Positions 59,377 through 64,000 of a stretch of 64,000 nt of DNA are shown in pieces. The DNA is from Sinorhizobium fredii (GTDB taxonomy: Bacteria; Pseudomonadota; Alphaproteobacteria; Rhizobiales; Rhizobiaceae). The notes beneath the pieces were generated by a model. That model was not told the DNA's origin. It was given only the letters and a program-made list of their open reading frames with translations, and did not search any database. Location: NCBI RefSeq assembly GCF_002944405.1, contig NZ_CP024307.1:3657001-3721000 (forward strand), given 5' to 3'. Each line of letters begins with the position of its first letter. Within the stretch, counting starts at the first letter, position 1. The position numbers and the translations under genes are program-made.

Positions 59377-59913
59377 TCAGCGGCTGAGGCTCACCGGCTG
59401 GCCGCCATTGGTCGAGCCGTCGAAGCGCGAATCGGCGGTCTTGTAGAGGCGGGCGATCGGATTGCCGCTGCGATCCTTGAGCACGACCTGCTTACCGGCC
59501 ACTTCCCACGATCCCATCGCCGTCAGTTCGCCGGCGCAGCCGCGCGTGCCGCCGCGCGAGCCGCTGCCGAGATTGGTCAGCGTCAGGAACATGTCGCAGG
59601 AACTGCCGGCGCTCGAAACGCGCCAGTTGCCGACCATGGATTCCTTCGTCACGTCGAGGGCGTTGGTGGCGGCGGCCACCTGCGTGCCCGCGGGCGCGCC
59701 GGCCGGGGTGCCTGTCGGAGCGCTAGGGAATTGCGAGGTGCTCGTCGTCGGATCGGGCAGCTGGCCCGCCGAGACCGACGGCACCGGCTGCGCTTGCAGG
59801 GGAGCAGGCGCGGCAGAAACATCCTGGGAACCGAAGCCGCCAAAGGATGTCCGCTGGCATCCGGTCAGCGCAAGCACAATAACAAGCCCCGCCGCCGCAT
59901 GAAAAACCCGCAT
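59377..59913 (-). CDS. Lipoprotein of the Omp19 / protease-inhibitor (Inh) family
   Basis: A 178-residue lipoprotein. The lipobox is ALTGC with Cys19. A long Pro/Ala/Ser-rich linker (about 25-85) precedes a compact C-terminal domain (about 90-178) with [20 protein letters not shown] and a paired Cys in RGCAGEL, matching the Inh/Omp19 fold. Brucella Omp19 inhibits proteases and is an outer-membrane lipoprotein; the same role is possible here but not shown. Confidence 0.87.
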   Translation of the reverse strand: MRVFHAAAGLVIVLALTGCQRTSFGGFGSQDVSAAPAPLQAQPVPSVSAGQLPDPTTSTSQFPSAPTGTPAGAPAGTQVAAATNALDVTKESMVGNWRVSSAGSSCDMFLTLTNLGSGSRGGTRGCAGELTAMGSWEVAGKQVVLKDRSGNPIARLYKTADSRFDGSTNGGQPVSLSR

Positions 59914-60051
59914 GTCTTTACCCCCTATATTGTCCTCGAACGATGATGCAATGCGATAATAAAGGCCGAATTACAGCAAATCCACCCGTGAGATCAAGGC
60001 ACCACGTTTCGGCCTTGGCTGTTGCACGATGGAAACGCTTGCGGCGAAAGC

Positions 60052-60651
60052 TTAATGGCTGACGCCGGCATAGGCCCGCTCACCCCAAAGGGCCTCGACC
60101 GCCCGGTTGCGGCCGCAGCCATTGCGGTAATACCAGTAGCGGATCGGATTCCGCGTCGCGAAATCCTGGTGGTAGTCTTCGGCCGGCCAGAACTTCGCGG
60201 GGCCCTCGACGGGCGTCACGATCGGCCGGCCGAGTTCCGCCTCGGCCTTGATTTTCTCGGCCTTCGCCTGCATCGCCTGCTGCTCATCGAGCGCGTAGAT
60301 CGCCGTCGAATAGGAGAAGCCGCGATCACAGAACTGGCCGCCGCCATCGGTCGGGTCGGTCGTGCGGAACAGCACGCCGACGAGTTCCGCATAAGAGACC
60401 TTGTCGGGATCGAACTTGATCCGCACCACCTCGCGGTGGCCGCCCTTCGCATAATCTTGATAGGTCGGATTTTCGCTCCTGCCGCCGGCATAGCCGGAAA
60501 TCGTCTCGACAACGCCCGGCACGTCATCGAAATCGCTCTCGACGCACCAGAAACAGCCGCCGGCGAGGATCGCGTGTTGCGGCTCGGCTGCTCGCGCCGA
60601 CGGCAGGAGACAGCTTACGGCAGTTGCGACAAGCAGGCGAGCGAGAAGCAT
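60052..60651 (-). CDS. msrA: Exported peptide methionine sulfoxide reductase A
   Basis: A 199-residue MsrA. A signal peptide (MLLARLLVATAVSCLLPSARA, cleavage near residue 21) points to periplasmic location. The catalytic motif GGCFWC has Cys33 as the nucleophile, and the family blocks GYAGG, HREVVRIKFDP and the C-terminal YHQDF follow. It repairs methionine-S-sulfoxide in envelope proteins. The upstream 146 bp to sdhB holds the sdh terminator. Confidence 0.95.
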   Translation of the reverse strand: MLLARLLVATAVSCLLPSARAAEPQHAILAGGCFWCVESDFDDVPGVVETISGYAGGRSENPTYQDYAKGGHREVVRIKFDPDKVSYAELVGVLFRTTDPTDGGGQFCDRGFSYSTAIYALDEQQAMQAKAEKIKAEAELGRPIVTPVEGPAKFWPAEDYHQDFATRNPIRYWYYRNGCGRNRAVEALWGERAYAGVSH

Positions 60652-60732
60652 CAGCGACCCTCCACCCTCTAATACCTATGCGCCTCGCGGCGGCTTTCAA
60701 TTCACTTACCGACACGTCGATGCGAGAGTTGT

Positions 60733-60766
60733 GAAAAGCAAGACGGCGGGCCCTCTGCCCGCCGTC
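60733..60766 (-). terminator. Rho-independent terminator of the sdh operon
   Basis: On the minus strand a 10-bp stem (GACGGCGGGC/GCCCGCCGTC, 5-base loop) is followed by TTGCTTTTC. It lies about 31 bp after the sdhB stop. Confidence 0.8.
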
Positions 60767-60797
60767 CAATTTCGATGATTTTTGAGCCCGGGACGCT

Positions 60798-61577
60798 TTA
60801 GAACCGCCGCTCGACCAGCATCTTCTTGATCTCGCCGATCGCCCTGGCCGGATTCAGCCCCTTGGGACAGGCCTGGGCGCAGTTCATGATCGTGTGACAG
60901 CGGTAAAGACGGAAAGGATCCTCGAGATTGTCGAGCCGCTCGCCGGTCGCCTCGTCTCTGGAGTCGATCAGCCAACGATAGGCCTGCAAGAGAACGGCGG
61001 GACCGAGATAGCGGTCGCCGTTCCACCAGTAGCTCGGACAGGAGGTCGAGCAGCAGGCACAGAGGATGCACTCGTAGAGCCCGTCGAGCTTCTGGCGGTC
61101 CTCGTGGCTCTGCCGCCATTCCTTGGCAGGCGTCGGCGACACTGTCTTCAGCCAGGGCTCGATCGAGCGGTGCTGGGCGTAGAAATTGGTGAGATCCGGC
61201 ACCAGGTCCTTGACCACCGGCATGTGCGGTAGCGGGTAGATCTTCACCGTGCCCTTGATCTCCTCCATGCCCTTGGTGCAGGCGAGCGTGTTAGTGCCGT
61301 CGATATTCATCGCACAGGAGCCGCAGATACCCTCGCGGCAGGAGCGCCGCAGCGTCAGCGTCGGATCGATCTTGTTCTTGATGTACAGCAGCCCGTCCAG
61401 GACCATCGGGCCGCAGTCGTCGATGTCGATGTAATAGGTGTCGATGCGCGGGTTCTTGCCGTCGTCCGGGTTCCAGCGATAGACGCGGTATTCGCGCAGA
61501 TTGGTTGCGCCGACCGGCTTCGGCCAGACTTTGCCTTCATTAACCTGCGAGTTCTTCGGGAGAGCGAGTTCAACCAT
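60798..61577 (-). CDS. sdhB: Succinate dehydrogenase iron-sulfur subunit
   Basis: A 259-residue SdhB with three clusters: 2Fe-2S ([15 protein letters not shown] plus a later Cys), 4Fe-4S ([17 protein letters not shown]) and 3Fe-4S ([17 protein letters not shown]). It carries electrons from SdhA to the quinone site. It starts 18 bp after sdhA. Confidence 0.98.
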   Translation of the reverse strand: MVELALPKNSQVNEGKVWPKPVGATNLREYRVYRWNPDDGKNPRIDTYYIDIDDCGPMVLDGLLYIKNKIDPTLTLRRSCREGICGSCAMNIDGTNTLACTKGMEEIKGTVKIYPLPHMPVVKDLVPDLTNFYAQHRSIEPWLKTVSPTPAKEWRQSHEDRQKLDGLYECILCACCSTSCPSYWWNGDRYLGPAVLLQAYRWLIDSRDEATGERLDNLEDPFRLYRCHTIMNCAQACPKGLNPARAIGEIKKMLVERRF

Positions 61578-61595
61578 GTGCCTTAGTCCTCGAGA

Positions 61596-63437
61596 TCAGT
61601 ATACCCGCGCCTTCGGCTCGATCTTTTTCGGATCGATGCCGTCGGCGATCAGCTCGGTGTGCACCGGACGATACTCGAGCCGGACGTCGCCGGCGTCATT
61701 GACCCAGGCCAGCGTATGCTTGCGCCAGTTCATGTCGTCGCGGCCGCCGAGCGGACCATCCTTGTAGTCCTCGCGGGCGTGTGCGCCGCGGCTTTCCTTG
61801 CGCGCTTCGGCGCCGTAGACCGTGGTGATAGCGTTCGCCATCAGGTTCTCGAGCTCTAGCGTCTCGACGAGATCGGAATTCCAGATCATCGAGCGGTCGG
61901 TGACCTTGATGTCGGAAAGTTCCTTCCAGATTTCCGATAGCCGCCGGCAGCCGGATTCGAGCGATTCCTGGGTACGAAAGACGGCCGCGTCTTCCTGCAT
62001 GGCGCGCTGCATCTTGTCGCGCAGCACCGCCGTCGGCGTACCGCCTTTGGCATGGCGCAGCCGGTCGAACCGCTCGACGATGCGATCGCAGGCGGCCGCA
62101 TCAAGCGCCGGGATCGATTCCTGGCGGTCGATGATCTGGCCGGCGCGGATCGCCGCGGCGCGGCCGAAGACGACGAGGTCGATCAACGAGTTGGAGCCCA
62201 GCCGGTTGGCGCCATGCACGGAGGCGCAGCCGGCTTCCCCGACCGCCATCAGGCCGGGCGCGATACGCTCGGGGTTCTGAGCGTCGGCGTTCAGCACCTC
62301 GCCCCAGTAGTTGGTCGGGATGCCGCCCATGTTGTAGTGAACGGTCGGCAGCACCGGGATCGGCTCGCGGGTGACGTCGACGCCGGCGAAGATCTTCGCC
62401 GATTCCGAGATGCCCGGCAGCCGCTCGTGCAGCACCGCCGGATCGAGATGGTCGAGGTGCAGGAAGATGTGATCCTTGTTCTTGCCGACGCCGCGGCCTT
62501 CGCGGATTTCCAGCGTCATGCAGCGCGAGACGACGTCGCGCGAGGCGAGGTCCTTGGCCGACGGAGCGTAACGCTCCATGAAGCGCTCGCCTTCCGAGTT
62601 GACGAGATAGCCGCCCTCGCCGCGCGCCCCTTCGGTGATCAGACAGCCCGAACCGTAGATGCCGGTCGGGTGGAACTGCACGAACTCCATGTCCTGCAGC
62701 GGCAGGCCGGCGCGGGCGATCATGCCGCCGCCGTCGCCGGTGCAGGTGTGCGCCGAGGTCGCCGAGAAATAGGCGCGGCCGTAACCGCCGGTCGCCAGCA
62801 CCACCATCTTCGCGGCGAAGCGATGGATGGTGCCGTCGTCCAGATTCCAGGCGACGACGCCGGTGCAGCGGCCGTCCTCGGCCATGATCAGGTCCATGGC
62901 GAAATATTCGATGAAGAATTCGGCGTTGTTCCTGAGCGACTGGCCGTAGAGCGTGTGCAGGATCGCATGGCCGGTGCGGTCGGCGACTGCGCAGGTCCGC
63001 TGCACCGGCGGACCTTCGCCATAATTCTGCATATGGCCGCCGAACGGCCGCTGATAGATCTTGCCTTCCTCGTTGCGCGAGAACGGCACTCCGTAGTGCT
63101 CGAGCTCGTAGACCGCCTTCGGCGCCTCCATGGTCAGGTACTGCATGGCGTCGACGTCGCCGAGCCAATCGGAGCCCTTGACGGTGTCGTAGAGATGCCA
63201 CTGCCAGCTGTCCGGCGTCATGTTCTGCAGCGAGGCGGCGATGCCGCCCTGTGCTGCAACCGTGTGGGAGCGCGTCGGGAAGACCTTGGTGATGCAGGCG
63301 GTCTTGAGGCCCTGTTCGGCCATGCCGAGGGTGGCGCGCAGGCCCGCCCCGCCGGCGCCGACGACGACGACGTCGAAGGCGTGATCGACATATTGATAGG
63401 CTTTGCCGTTTGCAGCCGGTGAACTGATCGATGCCAT
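61596..63437 (-). CDS. sdhA: Succinate dehydrogenase flavoprotein subunit
   Basis: A 613-residue SdhA. FAD motif [16 protein letters not shown], the flavin-linking His in [10 protein letters not shown], the QFHPTG substrate region, and the C-terminal [17 protein letters not shown] with catalytic Arg/His residues. It oxidises succinate to fumarate at the membrane. Starts 6 bp after sdhD. Confidence 0.98.
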   Translation of the reverse strand: MASISSPAANGKAYQYVDHAFDVVVVGAGGAGLRATLGMAEQGLKTACITKVFPTRSHTVAAQGGIAASLQNMTPDSWQWHLYDTVKGSDWLGDVDAMQYLTMEAPKAVYELEHYGVPFSRNEEGKIYQRPFGGHMQNYGEGPPVQRTCAVADRTGHAILHTLYGQSLRNNAEFFIEYFAMDLIMAEDGRCTGVVAWNLDDGTIHRFAAKMVVLATGGYGRAYFSATSAHTCTGDGGGMIARAGLPLQDMEFVQFHPTGIYGSGCLITEGARGEGGYLVNSEGERFMERYAPSAKDLASRDVVSRCMTLEIREGRGVGKNKDHIFLHLDHLDPAVLHERLPGISESAKIFAGVDVTREPIPVLPTVHYNMGGIPTNYWGEVLNADAQNPERIAPGLMAVGEAGCASVHGANRLGSNSLIDLVVFGRAAAIRAGQIIDRQESIPALDAAACDRIVERFDRLRHAKGGTPTAVLRDKMQRAMQEDAAVFRTQESLESGCRRLSEIWKELSDIKVTDRSMIWNSDLVETLELENLMANAITTVYGAEARKESRGAHAREDYKDGPLGGRDDMNWRKHTLAWVNDAGDVRLEYRPVHTELIADGIDPKKIEPKARVY

Positions 63438-63443
63438 GGCGAG

Positions 63444-63824
63444 TTATCCTGCGAAAGCGATCTTCAGGATGGCGAAAAGACAGAGCCCGCCGATCAGGAT
63501 CGCAAAGAATGTATTGAGCATGAGAAGCGCAATCTTGACGCCCTCCGCATGAACATAATCCTCGATAATGACCTGCATGCCGATCCGCATGTGGATGAGC
63601 GCCGAGGTCACGACGAGACCGAGGATCACCGCGACGAAGGGATTGGAGAGCGCCGCGAGGAGCTCTGCATGCGGCGCGCCGGCGTAGCGGGCGACGAAGA
63701 AAACGAAGAAGATCAACAGCGGAATGTTGGAAACGGCCGTCAGGCGCTGGCGCCAGAAGTGGTCCGTGCCTTCCTTGGCCGAGCCGAGGCCGCGAACCTT
63801 GCCGAGGGGTGTGCGCATATCCAT
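63444..63824 (-). CDS. sdhD: Succinate dehydrogenase membrane anchor SdhD
   Basis: A 126-residue membrane anchor with three hydrophobic segments (about 33-48, 59-80, 100-122) and the heme-ligand region ALIHMRIGMQVIIEDYVH. It binds heme b and ubiquinone with SdhC. It starts about 13 bp after sdhC. Confidence 0.95.
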   Translation of the reverse strand: MDMRTPLGKVRGLGSAKEGTDHFWRQRLTAVSNIPLLIFFVFFVARYAGAPHAELLAALSNPFVAVILGLVVTSALIHMRIGMQVIIEDYVHAEGVKIALLMLNTFFAILIGGLCLFAILKIAFAG

Positions 63825-63837
63825 GGTGTTTCCCCTG

Positions 63838-64000
63838 TCAGCGAAGCAGAGAAGCGATGATCCAGATGACGAGCGTCAGCGTCACCGATCCGGCGAGCGT
63901 CGCCTTGGCCATCTTCGTCGCGAAGTGCTTTTCGTAGCCGTAGCCGAGGTCCCAGACGAGATGGCGCAGGCCGCCCAGCATGTGGTGCATCAGCGCCCAG
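63838..64000 (-). CDS. sdhC: Succinate dehydrogenase cytochrome b556 subunit SdhC, C-terminal part
   Basis: The window ends inside this gene; about 53 C-terminal residues are visible on the minus strand. They include ALMHHMLGGLRHLVWDLGYGYE, in which HxxxGLRHLxxD is the SdhC heme-binding signature, and a final hydrophobic helix before a TGA at 63838-63840. First gene of sdhCDAB. Confidence 0.95.
   Translation of the reverse strand, partial: WALMHHMLGGLRHLVWDLGYGYEKHFATKMAKATLAGSVTLTLVIWIIASLLR

Overview
The window is high-GC, alphaproteobacterial chromosomal DNA and looks like Sinorhizobium/Ensifer or a close relative. The reasons are the mur-sitABCD manganese locus, a glpR-glpD-glpSTPQUV glycerol ABC-transport locus of the type described in Rhizobium leguminosarum, the mdh-sucCDAB...lpdA TCA operon layout known in S. 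meliloti, the split atpHAGDC operon, and RIME-like mosaic palindromic repeats between genes. The genus call is an inference from gene content and remembered synteny, not from a database search.

Layout. 1-4033: the 3' end of tamB, a VOC-family protein, and an Lrp-type regulator divergent from an arginase/ornithine aminotransferase pair (arginine to ornithine to glutamate semialdehyde). 4227-5928: an intact cheW followed directly by a decayed, 5'-truncated chemoreceptor gene. 6018-13397: an NAD-dependent molybdenum formate dehydrogenase operon on the minus strand (fdsG-fdsB-fdsA-fdhD-fdsD) with a LysR regulator upstream; a palindromic repeat lies inside the operon. 13642-23037: an SDR oxidoreductase divergent from glpR, then glpD and the six-gene glycerol transporter. 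23288-25475: an NCS2 purine/xanthine-type permease and a cytidine-deaminase-fold enzyme, probably purine or nucleobase salvage. 25522-29610: mur divergent from sitABCD with a clear palindromic operator. 29796-32359: a single-pass hypothetical protein and an Lrp regulator divergent from a saccharopine-dehydrogenase-like enzyme.

32670-37740: ATP synthase F1 genes atpHAGDC on the minus strand, ending at a canonical terminator. 37992-46579: a small membrane protein, priA, a transaldolase, a stand-alone RecF-like ATPase, a PlsC-like acyltransferase, xerC, a TraB/GumN protein and a DUF2867-like protein. 46692-57927: the TCA operon mdh-sucC-sucD-sucA-sucB-(LysE)-(periplasmic protein)-(SDR)-lpdA, with a hairpin terminator candidate after sucB. 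58107-60651: zapE, an Omp19/Inh-like lipoprotein and periplasmic msrA. 60798-64000: sdhCDAB, with sdhC cut by the window end.

Most of the window is central metabolism and housekeeping. The points most worth a second look are the alternating two-frame decay of the chemoreceptor gene behind an intact cheW, the complementary degeneration of the two glycerol ABC ATPases (GlpS lacks the switch histidine, GlpT lacks the LSGGQ signature), the repeat inserted inside the formate dehydrogenase operon, the out-of-frame start ahead of the deaminase, and the conserved-looking unknowns inside the suc-lpd operon. I found no CRISPR array, insertion sequence, tRNA, rRNA, prophage or obvious new multi-gene system.
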